A stretch of 16,518 nucleotides of DNA from Acidimicrobiia bacterium. GTDB lineage: Bacteria > Actinomycetota > Acidimicrobiia > Acidimicrobiales > Iamiaceae. The DNA is taken from the NCBI GenBank assembly GCA_019247975.1, contig JAFBAD010000115.1:1-16518 (forward strand). The letters run 5' to 3'. Every line of letters starts with the position of its first letter. Position 1 is the stretch's first letter. The notes beneath the pieces are model-generated. The model had not been told where the DNA came from. It saw only the letters and a program-made list of their open reading frames with translations, and searched no databases. The position numbers and the translations under genes are program-made. Positions 6,954 to 13,579 of this stretch are shown here, one piece after another.

Positions 6954-8425
6954 ACCGGCGGGGTGCACGGCGTCACCTGGGTCGTGCGCACCGACCCGCT
7001 GAGCGCGACCACCTCGACGCCCGGGCGGACCTCGAAGCGGCCCTCCCCGTCGACCCGCACCCGCTCGCCCTCCACCAGCAGCTCGACGGGTCCCGGCTCG
7101 TCGGGCACCGCCTCGAGGGTGGCGAGCGCAGCGCGCACGATCGCGTCGACCGCGTTGCGGTCGTCCTCCAGCGCGCCGGTGTCCATGCGCCAGTCACCGT
7201 CGGCCCGCTGGCGCAGCATCGGCCGGAAGCTGCACCGGGGCCCCATCACGGTGTGCTCGCTGCGCCGCAACCGGGGCCAGCGCGCCGCGATGGAGAGGGC
7301 CTCGGCCAGCGCCGCGTCGGGCTGCGGTGGGATCACCTGGCCCGATCCGGTGCCGTCGACCGTGACGACCGGACGGGCGGCCTGGATGAGCCGCAGCGCG
7401 GCCAGCCCGAGCCGGGCCTCTCGGTGCACCTGGCGCAGCCAGTCGGTCGCCTCGTCCTCCAGTCCCGGCGCCTCGCACGCCGCCGCCGCGGCGAGCCACT
7501 CGGCGAGCGGACGGGCGGCTGCCGCCCACTGCGGTCCGTCGGCCTCGGCGACGAGGTCCTCGGCCAGCGCGATCGGCACCCGACCGTCGCAGGCCTCGGC
7601 GAAGACGCGCAGCGCGCCGGCCTCCGCGATCCAGGCCTCGACCGGGTCCTCGCCCCGCAGCCACGCGCAGATCGACGCGAGAGGTACGGCCGAGCAGCGG
7701 GGCTGCACCATCGGGTTCGTCAGGTAGCCGGAGCAGGCGCCGAGCAGCTCCTCGTCCCGCCCGAGCAGCGGGCCCAGGTGGAGGCGGTCGGCCATCGAGG
7801 CGTCGTTGACCGGGTAGTTGTCCCAGAGCAGCGGCCGCCGGCCCCGCAGCGCGTCGGCCCGAGCTCGCGCGTCGTCGGCGGTGATCGAGTCGTTGACCAC
7901 CGCCGGTCCGGTCCAGCCGATCGGGATCTCCGGCGGGAGCAGGCGGGCGAGGTCGTCGAGGTAGCGGGTCCTCGACATGCCGACGTACTCGGTGGGGATC
8001 AGGATCACCTCGGCCCGGCCGGCGAGGTGCTCGGCGAGGTCGCGCGCGAGCGCCGCGTGCTTCGGTCCACCGGCCGGATCGAAGGGGATGTCGTCCAGGG
8101 CGAGCATCACGAGGCCGGCACCGAGCTCGACCACCTGGTCGACCTTGGCGTGCAGCGCCTCGCGGTCGTCGTAGCTGTACGCGTCGATGTCGAGACCCGG
8201 CGAGATGCCGAAGCCGAGCACGAGCCCGCTCTCCTCGATCACCGCCTCGAAGCCGGCCAGCTCCTCGGGGCCGTACAGCTCGCGCCACTGCTGGCGGTGG
8301 GCCGGGTCGTCCTTCGGCGCGTAGACGTAGTGCGTCATGCCGCGCGCCGCGCAGTACCGACCCACCTCGACGCGGTCGTCCCACGACCACGGCGTGCCGT
8401 AGAAGCCTTCGACGATGCCCCGCAC
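6941..8425 (-). CDS. GH84 family beta-N-acetylglucosaminidase (O-GlcNAcase/NagJ-like)
   Basis: A 494-residue protein from the GTG at 8425, placing RGIVEGFYG at the very start, where GH84 catalytic barrels begin. Seen: VEGFYGTPW at 5-13, THYVYAPKDDPAHR at 31-44, the catalytic Asp pair Asp111-Asp112 in LALDDIP, the substrate-site segment WDNYPVND, and YLTNPMVQP near residue 245. GH84 enzymes remove terminal N-acetylglucosamine by substrate-assisted catalysis. The C-terminal half (from about 270) is a helical region that I cannot assign in detail. No signal peptide is visible, so the enzyme appears cytoplasmic. A TTG at 8455 would add ten residues and is the alternative start. The frame stays open much further upstream, but that part is antisense to the next gene. 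Products could feed GlcNAc metabolism with nearby nagA. Confidence 0.85.
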   Translation of the reverse strand: MRGIVEGFYGTPWSWDDRVEVGRYCAARGMTHYVYAPKDDPAHRQQWRELYGPEELAGFEAVIEESGLVLGFGISPGLDIDAYSYDDREALHAKVDQVVELGAGLVMLALDDIPFDPAGGPKHAALARDLAEHLAGRAEVILIPTEYVGMSRTRYLDDLARLLPPEIPIGWTGPAVVNDSITADDARARADALRGRRPLLWDNYPVNDASMADRLHLGPLLGRDEELLGACSGYLTNPMVQPRCSAVPLASICAWLRGEDPVEAWIAEAGALRVFAEACDGRVPIALAEDLVAEADGPQWAAAARPLAEWLAAAAACEAPGLEDEATDWLRQVHREARLGLAALRLIQAARPVVTVDGTGSGQVIPPQPDAALAEALSIAARWPRLRRSEHTVMGPRCSFRPMLRQRADGDWRMDTGALEDDRNAVDAIVRAALATLEAVPDEPGPVELLVEGERVRVDGEGRFEVRPGVEVVALSGSVRTTQVTPCTPPVPQA

Positions 8426-8475
8426 GGCCCCTTCGGGCAGAAGCTCACCGACCAAGGCTGAGAACCATCGCTGAG

Positions 8476-8482
8476 TAGGGTA
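8476..8482. promoter_or_regulatory. Shared divergent -10 element (TAGGGTA)
   Basis: TAGGGTA contains TAGGGT on the plus strand (8476-8481), 8 nt before the GTG of the ATP-grasp gene, and TACCCT on the minus strand (8477-8482), facing the GH84 gene. The plus-strand gene would be leaderless. The GH84 message would have a leader of about 40-45 nt ending in a purine-rich GAAGGGG close to its GTG. The two -10 boxes occupy the same base pairs, so the two promoters would compete. Confidence 0.45.
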
Positions 8483-8489
8483 GGCAGCC

Positions 8490-9158
8490 GTGCCCGAACC
8501 GCCGCGGACTGGCAGCCGCACGCTGTCCGAGCCCGATTCCAAGGCCCTCCTCTCCGCGCACGGCGTGCCGATCGCGCCCGAGCGGGTGGTCGCCGGCGTC
8601 GACGACGCGGTCGCCGCCGCGACGGAGCTCGGGTTCCCGGTCGTCGTGAAGCTGGCCGGTGACGCCATCGCCCACAAGACCGAGCGCGGCCTCGTCCGCC
8701 TCGGTGTCGCCGACGAGTCGGCCGCCCGGATCGCGGCTACCGAGCTGCTCGCCGCGGCCACGCCGGAGGACGGTGAGGTGGCGCTGCTCGTCGCGCCGAT
8801 GCTACGCGGCCAGCGGGAGCTGATCGCCGGCCTGGCCGACGACCCGCAGTTCGGCACGACCGTGATGGTCGGGGTCGGCGGGGTGCTGGCCGAGGCGGTC
8901 GCCGACGTCAGCCTGCGGCTGGTCCCCATCTCGCGCATCGACGCCGAGGAGATGATCGACGACCTCGCCACCCAGGCGCTCCTCGGCCCCTTCCGCGGAG
9001 AGCCGGCGATCGATCGCGATGCCCTCGCCGACGTGCTGCTCGCGCTCTCGACCGCGGCCGAGGCCGACCCGACGATCGTGTCGGCCGACCTCAACCCGCT
9101 CATCGTCGTCGACGGCCGCCCGATCGCCGTCGACGCGCTGGTCGAGGTGGAGCGGTGA
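8490..9158 (+). CDS. NDP-forming acyl-CoA synthetase, ATP-grasp (beta-type) subunit
   Basis: A 222-residue protein that is essentially one ATP-grasp_5 domain, the nucleotide-binding part of ADP-forming acyl-CoA synthetases. These interconvert acyl-CoA + ADP + phosphate and free acid + CoA + ATP. Seen: FPVVVKLAGDAIAHKTERG at about 50-68 (nucleotide-binding Lys and the conserved HK), ELIAGLADDPQFG at 110-122, GVGGVLAEAVADVSLRLVPI around 128-147, and SADLNPLIV near the C-terminus. The GTG start directly follows a -10 box. The alpha-type subunit is encoded by the next gene, 55 nt downstream; together they make a complete enzyme. The acid substrate is not predictable (acetate, branched-chain or aryl acids are all known for the family). 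Confidence 0.88.
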   Translation: MPEPPRTGSRTLSEPDSKALLSAHGVPIAPERVVAGVDDAVAAATELGFPVVVKLAGDAIAHKTERGLVRLGVADESAARIAATELLAAATPEDGEVALLVAPMLRGQRELIAGLADDPQFGTTVMVGVGGVLAEAVADVSLRLVPISRIDAEEMIDDLATQALLGPFRGEPAIDRDALADVLLALSTAAEADPTIVSADLNPLIVVDGRPIAVDALVEVER

Positions 9159-9165
9159 CCGGCGC

Positions 9166-9179
9166 TGCCGCAGGCGGCA
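9166..9179 (+). other. Small hairpin in the spacer between the acyl-CoA synthetase subunit genes
   Basis: TGCCGC and GCGGCA form a perfect 6-bp inverted repeat with a 2-nt centre in the 55-nt spacer. It could pause polymerase, or protect or terminate part of the transcript, but it is short and GC-rich DNA gives such repeats by chance. Confidence 0.2.
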
Positions 9180-9213
9180 CCGCTGGGGCGGCGGGCGGGG
9201 TCGGAGGACGTGC

Positions 9214-10692
9214 ATGACGACGCGTGAGGAGGGCTTCCGCGCGCTCTTCGATCCGAAGGGCGTGATCATCGCGGGTGCCTCGACCCACCCCGGCAAGTTC
9301 GGGTTCGTCAGCCTGCACAACCTGCTCGCCTCCGGGTACCGGGGCGCGGTCTTCGCGACCAACCGCGAAGGCGCGGACGTCCTCGGCGTGCGCTCGGTCG
9401 CATCGATCGACGAGCTGCCCGACGGCCAGGCCGACCTCGTGTTCGTCTGCACGCCGGCCGCGGCCAACCCCGACCTGCTCCGGGCCTGCGCTGCGAAGGG
9501 CGTGAAGGCCGCGTTCGTCACCTCGGCCGGCTACGGCGAGGCCGGCGACGAGGGGCGGCGGGCCGAAGCCGACCTGGTCGCGCTGGCCGACGAGCTGGGC
9601 CTGCTGCTCGCTGGGCCGAACGGGCAGGGCGTGGTGTCGACGCCCTCGCTGCTCTGCGCGCAGATCGTCGCTCCGTTCCCTCCCGCCGGGCACATCGGCG
9701 TGGCCAGCCAGTCGGGCAACTTCGTCTCGTCCTTCCTGAACTACGCGGTGCAGACGGGTGTCGGCATCAGCCGGGCGGTGAGCGCGGGCAACGCCGCGGC
9801 GGTCACCGTGCCCGACTACCTGTCGTGGTACGCAGCGGACCCCGAGACGTCGGTCGGCCTCGCCTACGTCGAGGGCGTCGCCGACGGCCGCGCCTTCTTC
9901 GACGCGGTGCGGGCCGTCGCCGAGGACATGCCGCTCGTGCTGGTGAAGGGCGGCGCGACTGCTGGCGGCCAACGCGCCGCCGCGAGCCACACCGGTTCGC
10001 TCGCCAGCGACGACCGGGTGTTCGACGGCATGTGCCGCCAGGCCGGCGTCACGCGCGCCGCGACGGTGGAGGAGGCGTTCGAGGCGGCGGCGACGTTCGC
10101 GACGCAGCCGCTCCCGGCCGGACCGCGCGTCGTCGTCATGACCACTGCGGGCGGGTGGGGCGTGGTGACCGCGGACGCGATCACGAAGAGCTCGCTCGTC
10201 CTCGCCGACCTGCCGCGCGACCTGCACGACGCGATCGACGAGCTGCTGCCGCCGCGCTGGAGCCGCTCGAACCCGGTCGACCTCGCCGGGGGCGAGACGC
10301 GCGACACCATCCCGCAGGTGCTCGAGCTGATCGCCGGGCACCCCGACGTCGACGCGGTGATCCAACTCGGCCTCGGCATCCAGTCGAACCAGGCGGAGAT
10401 GATGCGGAGCGGGCCGTTCTACCCCGACCACGGCCTCGAGCGGATCGTCGCCTACCACGAGCGTCAGGACGCCCGCTTCGCCGCGGCAGCGGCCGAGGTC
10501 TCCGAGCGGACCGGCAAGCCGATCCTCGTCGCGACCGAGCTCGCGGTGGCTGCGCCGGACAACCCGGGGCCCGCCGCCGTGCGCGCGTCAGGGCGGCTCT
10601 GCTACCCGTCCGCCAACCGGGCCGTCGTCGCGCTGGAGCACCTGTGGCGGCGCGCGCAGCACCGGCAGCGGAGAGGCCTGCCGCTCCGCTGA
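9214..10692 (+). CDS. NDP-forming acyl-CoA synthetase, CoA-binding and ligase (alpha-type) subunit
   Basis: A 492-residue protein with three domains: a CoA-binding Rossmann domain (about 8-135, with FDPKGVIIAGASTHPGKFG and CTPAAANPDLLRACAAKG), a succinyl-CoA ligase-like domain (about 140-280, with GPNGQGVVS and ASQSGNFVSSFLNY), and a second ligase domain (about 290-450). SHTGSLASDD lies at the place where the family has its phosphohistidine loop, so its His is the likely phosphorylated residue. It lacks an ATP-grasp domain, which the preceding gene supplies. The ATG start has a good Shine-Dalgarno GGAGG (9203-9207) at 6 nt. Its TGA stop shares one base with the dacB ATG, so the lipid/acid gene pair is translationally coupled to a cell-wall gene. 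Confidence 0.88.
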   Translation: MTTREEGFRALFDPKGVIIAGASTHPGKFGFVSLHNLLASGYRGAVFATNREGADVLGVRSVASIDELPDGQADLVFVCTPAAANPDLLRACAAKGVKAAFVTSAGYGEAGDEGRRAEADLVALADELGLLLAGPNGQGVVSTPSLLCAQIVAPFPPAGHIGVASQSGNFVSSFLNYAVQTGVGISRAVSAGNAAAVTVPDYLSWYAADPETSVGLAYVEGVADGRAFFDAVRAVAEDMPLVLVKGGATAGGQRAAASHTGSLASDDRVFDGMCRQAGVTRAATVEEAFEAAATFATQPLPAGPRVVVMTTAGGWGVVTADAITKSSLVLADLPRDLHDAIDELLPPRWSRSNPVDLAGGETRDTIPQVLELIAGHPDVDAVIQLGLGIQSNQAEMMRSGPFYPDHGLERIVAYHERQDARFAAAAAEVSERTGKPILVATELAVAAPDNPGPAAVRASGRLCYPSANRAVVALEHLWRRAQHRQRRGLPLR

Positions 10693-12119
10693 TGCAGCCG
10701 AAGCAGCGCCGCTTCGTCGTCCCGACCGTCCTCGCGCTCGTCGCGCTGCTCTTCTTCTGGGCCGCCGCGCAGGCCGGCTCCGGCGTGCCTGCGGCGAAGG
10801 GCGGCAGCCATCCGCCGAAGGGTCCGACCACGCCGCTCCTGTCGGCTCGACGGCTCGCGCCCTACCTCGTCGCACCGATCGCGGACGCGGCGCTGCACGA
10901 CCAGCTCGACCAGGTGATCGCCGACTCCCCGTCGGACACCTGCCTGACCGTGTCGGTCGGCGGGCGGGTCCTCTACGAGCACCACCCCGACGCGCCGATG
11001 ACCCCGGCCTCCACCGAGAAGCTCGTGACGTCGATCGCCGCGCTCGACGTGCTCGGCCAGGACACCCGCTTCCAGACGCGCGTCGTGGCGGCCGGCAAGC
11101 CGTCCGACGGGGTGGTCCAGGGCGACCTCTACCTCGTCGGCGGGGGCGACCCGCTCCTCGCCACGAAGGCGTACGTCGAGCACTTCCAGAACCAGCCGCA
11201 GATCCGCACCTCGCTCGAGGATCTGGCCGACCGCGTCGTGAAGGCCGGTGTGCACCGGATCACGGGACGGGTGGTCGGCGACGAGAGCCGCTACGACTCA
11301 GACCGCTACCCCGACGCGTGGCCCGCGCGCTACGCGGAGCAGAGCCAGGTCGGGCCGCTGTCGGCGCTGTCGGTCAACGATGCGTTCCAGTCCTGGCCGG
11401 AGCACCAGTCGCGCGAGGGCACGGTCGAGAGCACGCCGGCGACCGACCCACCGGTGTACGCGGCGCAGCAGCTCATCGCGCTGCTGCAGGCGCGCGGCGT
11501 GACCGTCACCGGCGGCGCGGCCGCGGGCACCGCGCCCAAGGACGACGAGCGGATCGCCGAGATCGACTCGGTGCCGATGCGTCAGGTCGTCGACCAGCTC
11601 GTGACCGAGAGCGACAACCAGACCGCCGAGCTGCTCGTGAAGGAGATGGGCCGCAAGGCCGGCGGCGCGGCGACGACGAACGCGGGCGTCGCGGTGGTGA
11701 CGAAGACCATGGAGAAGCTCCACCTCGCCCGACCCGGCACCCATGCGACCGACGGGTCCGGCCTCGACGAGCACAACCGGGTGAGCTGCCGCCTGCTGAT
11801 GAACATCCTCGACCAGGGCGGTCCGAGGGGCGTGCTCGCGAGCGGCCTCGCCATCGCCGGCAAGACCGGCACGCTGGCCGGCCGCTTCCTCCAGAGCCCG
11901 GCGCGCGAGCGGCTGCGCGCGAAGACGGGCACGCTCAACACGGTGACCGCGCTCACCGGGTTCGTGAACGCGCAGCAGGGACCGGTGCTCACCTTCGCCT
12001 ACATCGCGAACGGCGAGTACGTGAACGATCAGCTGCTGAAGCTGCAGGAGACCCTGGGCGGCGACCTCGTCGTGTACCCGCAGGGCCCGGCGCTGAAGGC
12101 GGTGGGTCCGCAGTCGTGA
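10692..12119 (+). CDS. dacB: D-alanyl-D-alanine carboxypeptidase/endopeptidase, PBP4 type (S13 family)
   Basis: A 475-residue class C penicillin-binding protein, normal length for PBP4/DacB. An N-terminal membrane segment (about residues 8-27, after QPKQRR) acts as a signal peptide or anchor, placing the enzyme outside the membrane, where it trims peptidoglycan stem peptides. All three active-site motifs are present: Ser107-x-x-Lys110 (STEK), Ser307-Asp-Asn309 (ESDNQTAE) and Lys411-Thr-Gly (AKTGTLN). A GDLYLVGGGDPLL segment at 144-156 and SVND at 227-230 are also typical. Its ATG overlaps the preceding stop by one base, and its own stop overlaps the next GTG by four bases (GTGA), so it sits inside a tightly coupled operon. 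Confidence 0.93.
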   Translation: MQPKQRRFVVPTVLALVALLFFWAAAQAGSGVPAAKGGSHPPKGPTTPLLSARRLAPYLVAPIADAALHDQLDQVIADSPSDTCLTVSVGGRVLYEHHPDAPMTPASTEKLVTSIAALDVLGQDTRFQTRVVAAGKPSDGVVQGDLYLVGGGDPLLATKAYVEHFQNQPQIRTSLEDLADRVVKAGVHRITGRVVGDESRYDSDRYPDAWPARYAEQSQVGPLSALSVNDAFQSWPEHQSREGTVESTPATDPPVYAAQQLIALLQARGVTVTGGAAAGTAPKDDERIAEIDSVPMRQVVDQLVTESDNQTAELLVKEMGRKAGGAATTNAGVAVVTKTMEKLHLARPGTHATDGSGLDEHNRVSCRLLMNILDQGGPRGVLASGLAIAGKTGTLAGRFLQSPARERLRAKTGTLNTVTALTGFVNAQQGPVLTFAYIANGEYVNDQLLKLQETLGGDLVVYPQGPALKAVGPQS

Positions 12120-12733
12120 ACCCGAGCCCGATGTTCCCGCTGGGGATGGTCCTCTTCCCGGGCCAGATCCTGCCGCTGCACGTCTTCGAGCCGCGCTACC
12201 GCCAGCTCGTCCAGGACTGCCTGGCGGGCGACCGCGAGTTCGGCGTCGTGCTGATCGAGCGGGGAAGCGAGGTGGGCGGCGACGACGTCCGCACCGACAT
12301 CGGCACGATGGCCCGCATCCTCGAGGCCGAGGAGCTGCCCGACGGGCGCTGGGTCGTCGCGTCGGTGGGGATCGGTCGCATCGACGTCGAGCAGTGGCTG
12401 CCCGACGACCCCTATCCGCGCGCGGTGGCGACCTCCTGGCCCGACCGCCCGCCTGACCGCGACCTCGACGAGCCCTACACCGAGTCCGTGAGCCTGCTGC
12501 GCCGGGCGCTCGCGCTGCGGAGCGAGCTCGGCGAGTCGACGGTTCCCTCGACCGTCGAGCTGGCCGACGACCCCGAGCTCGGCTCCTTCCACGTCGCCGC
12601 CCTCGCCCCGCTCGGACCGCTCGACCAGCAGCGGCTCCTGGCCGCGCCGGGGGCCGATCGACGCCTCGAGCTGGCCGTCGAGCTCCTCACCGAGGAGATC
12701 GACGTGCTCACACAACGGCTCGCTTTGGGGTAG
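12116..12733 (+). CDS. LON substrate-binding-domain protein (no ATPase or protease part)
   Basis: A 205-residue protein matching the N-terminal substrate-recognition domain of Lon protease alone. Seen: MFPLGMVLFPGQILPLHVFEPRYRQLV at about 6-32, the diagnostic Lon-N start, EFGVVLIERG, TDIGTMARILEAEELPDGRW and a helical C-terminal third. No AAA+ or Ser/Lys protease domain follows. Stand-alone LON-domain proteins are common in actinobacteria and their role is not settled; they may bind unfolded proteins or act as adaptors. The start chosen is the GTG overlapping the dacB stop (GTGA); an ATG at 12131 is an alternative giving a protein five residues shorter. Confidence 0.88.
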   Translation: MNPSPMFPLGMVLFPGQILPLHVFEPRYRQLVQDCLAGDREFGVVLIERGSEVGGDDVRTDIGTMARILEAEELPDGRWVVASVGIGRIDVEQWLPDDPYPRAVATSWPDRPPDRDLDEPYTESVSLLRRALALRSELGESTVPSTVELADDPELGSFHVAALAPLGPLDQQRLLAAPGADRRLELAVELLTEEIDVLTQRLALG

Positions 12734-12745
12734 AAGAGGTTCCTC

Positions 12746-13087
12746 ATGGCGTCCCCCCAGCCGGCCCCGGCCGACGAGAAGAGCACGACCGAGGTCGTCA
12801 GCGACCTCTTCGAGCTGCTCAAGAACTACGCCCAGCAGGAGACGATCGACCCGATCAGGAGCCTCGGGCGCTTCGTCGGCTACGGGAGCGCCGCCGCGCT
12901 GGTGCTCGGGATCGCCGGGACGCTGCTCACCGTCGGCGTGCTGCGCCTCGTGCAGGTCGAGACCCGCGACCTCCTCGACGGGAACTGGAGCTGGGTCCCC
13001 TACATGGCTGCGCTCGTCGTGTGCGGGCTGCTGACGGTCGTGTCCCTCAAGCTCATCAGGAGGAAGCCAGCCAGTGAGCGGAGCTGA
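12746..13087 (+). CDS. Small two-helix membrane protein, holin-like family
   Basis: A 113-residue protein with a charged cytoplasmic N-terminus (TTEVVSDLFELLKNYAQQET, about 14-33), probably an amphipathic helix, followed by two clear membrane helices at about 47-68 and 84-105 and a short basic tail. The layout resembles the actinobacterial holin-X/phage_holin superfamily III type proteins found in many chromosomes without phages; I make this link from architecture only. The ATG start has a Shine-Dalgarno GAAGAGG (12733-12739) at 6 nt, overlapping the upstream stop. It overlaps the next gene by 14 nt. No phage genes are nearby, so a lysis role is unlikely. Confidence 0.72.
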   Translation: MASPQPAPADEKSTTEVVSDLFELLKNYAQQETIDPIRSLGRFVGYGSAAALVLGIAGTLLTVGVLRLVQVETRDLLDGNWSWVPYMAALVVCGLLTVVSLKLIRRKPASERS

Positions 13088-13301
13088 GGACACCCGTCCG
13101 TCGCAGGACATCACCCGGGACGACATCGAGGCGAAGTTCCGCGAGATCAAGGGCGACATCGACGACACCGCCGAATCGGCCAAGGGCATGGCCGTGACGG
13201 TCGGCGCGGTGATCGCGGTCGTCGTCGTGCTCGGTGTCTTCATGCTCGGCAAGCGGCGCGGCAAGAAGAAGACGACCTTCATCGAGGTGCGGCGTCTCTG
13301 A
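13074..13301 (+). CDS. Small single-pass membrane protein, function unknown
   Basis: A 75-residue protein. Residues 14-38 (ITRDDIEAKFREIKGDIDDT and on) form a charged, probably coiled-coil helix. One membrane helix follows at about 41-60, then a strongly basic GKRRGKKK patch and a short tail. The GTG start has AGGAGG at 13058-13063, inside the upstream gene, 10 nt away, and the two genes overlap by 14 nt. The last base of its stop is the first base of the next ATG. I do not recognise a named family. The coupling suggests that it works with the two-helix membrane protein before it. Confidence 0.68.
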   Translation: MSGAEDTRPSQDITRDDIEAKFREIKGDIDDTAESAKGMAVTVGAVIAVVVVLGVFMLGKRRGKKKTTFIEVRRL

Positions 13302-13549
13302 TGGCCCCGAAGGACCGCACGGTCACCGCGCCTCCCGTTGGCCGCATCGTCCGCACCCTCCGTCGCCAGGGCGTCCGCAAGGGCATCTTCGGCGGTAGCC
13401 GCGGGTGGGCCGCGGTCGCGGTCGGGACGTGGGGCTACACGACCTTGAAGCGGATGGCCCGCCGTGAGCCCGAGCTGGTGTTCAGCGAGGAGCTGAAGCC
13501 GGGCGAGCGGATCATCATCTCCAACAACCGGGCGACCCTCGACCGCTAG
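13301..13549 (+). CDS. Small basic protein, function unknown
   Basis: An 82-residue protein with an arginine-rich first half (VGRIVRTLRRQGVRKGIFGG), a moderately hydrophobic centre (WAAVAVGTWGYTTLKRMARR) and a C-terminal ELVFSEELKPGERIIISNN segment, likely a beta hairpin. No confident membrane helix or known domain is seen. The start shares one base with the preceding stop (TGATG), and the coding signature (GC at third positions, no rare codons) matches its neighbours. It is the third of three coupled small genes and probably ends the upstream operon. Confidence 0.62.
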   Translation: MAPKDRTVTAPPVGRIVRTLRRQGVRKGIFGGSRGWAAVAVGTWGYTTLKRMARREPELVFSEELKPGERIIISNNRATLDR

Positions 13550-13565
13550 CTCGGAGCCGAGCGGC

Positions 13566-13571
13566 AACAAT
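13566..13571 (+). promoter_or_regulatory. Possible -10 box for the sulfur carrier-ttuA-trmI operon
   Basis: AACAAT ends 8 nt before the GTG at 13580, in the only spacer (30 nt) of this stretch. No Shine-Dalgarno lies between, which fits a leaderless start like those of tkt, nagA and tetR, although the hexamer departs from TANNNT at its first base. Transcription could instead read through from upstream. Confidence 0.35.
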
Positions 13572-13579
13572 GGGACCTC

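Noticed and set aside
8426..9103. Long N-terminal extension of the GH84 frame
   Set aside because: It is antisense to the ATP-grasp gene, is serine/alanine/arginine-rich, and precedes the point where GH84 domains begin; the promoter for both genes lies within it.
9019..9213. Upstream extension of the acyl-CoA synthetase alpha-type subunit
   Set aside because: Arg/Pro/Ser-rich and overlapping the end of the ATP-grasp gene; the ATG at 9214 has a proper Shine-Dalgarno and begins the CoA-binding domain.
11960..11969. GTTCGTGAAC palindrome as an operator
   Set aside because: It lies deep in dacB and encodes the conserved region after KTG; its arms are in the opposite order to the KstR-like site.
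12746..13087. Holin-like protein as a sign of a prophage
   Set aside because: No phage structural, integrase or lysis genes nearby; flanked by coupled chromosomal genes with matching composition.
13549..13562. GCTCGG-AG-CCGAGC hairpin after the third small gene as a terminator
   Set aside because: The stem is six bases with a two-base loop and no T-tract; too weak in GC-rich DNA to call.
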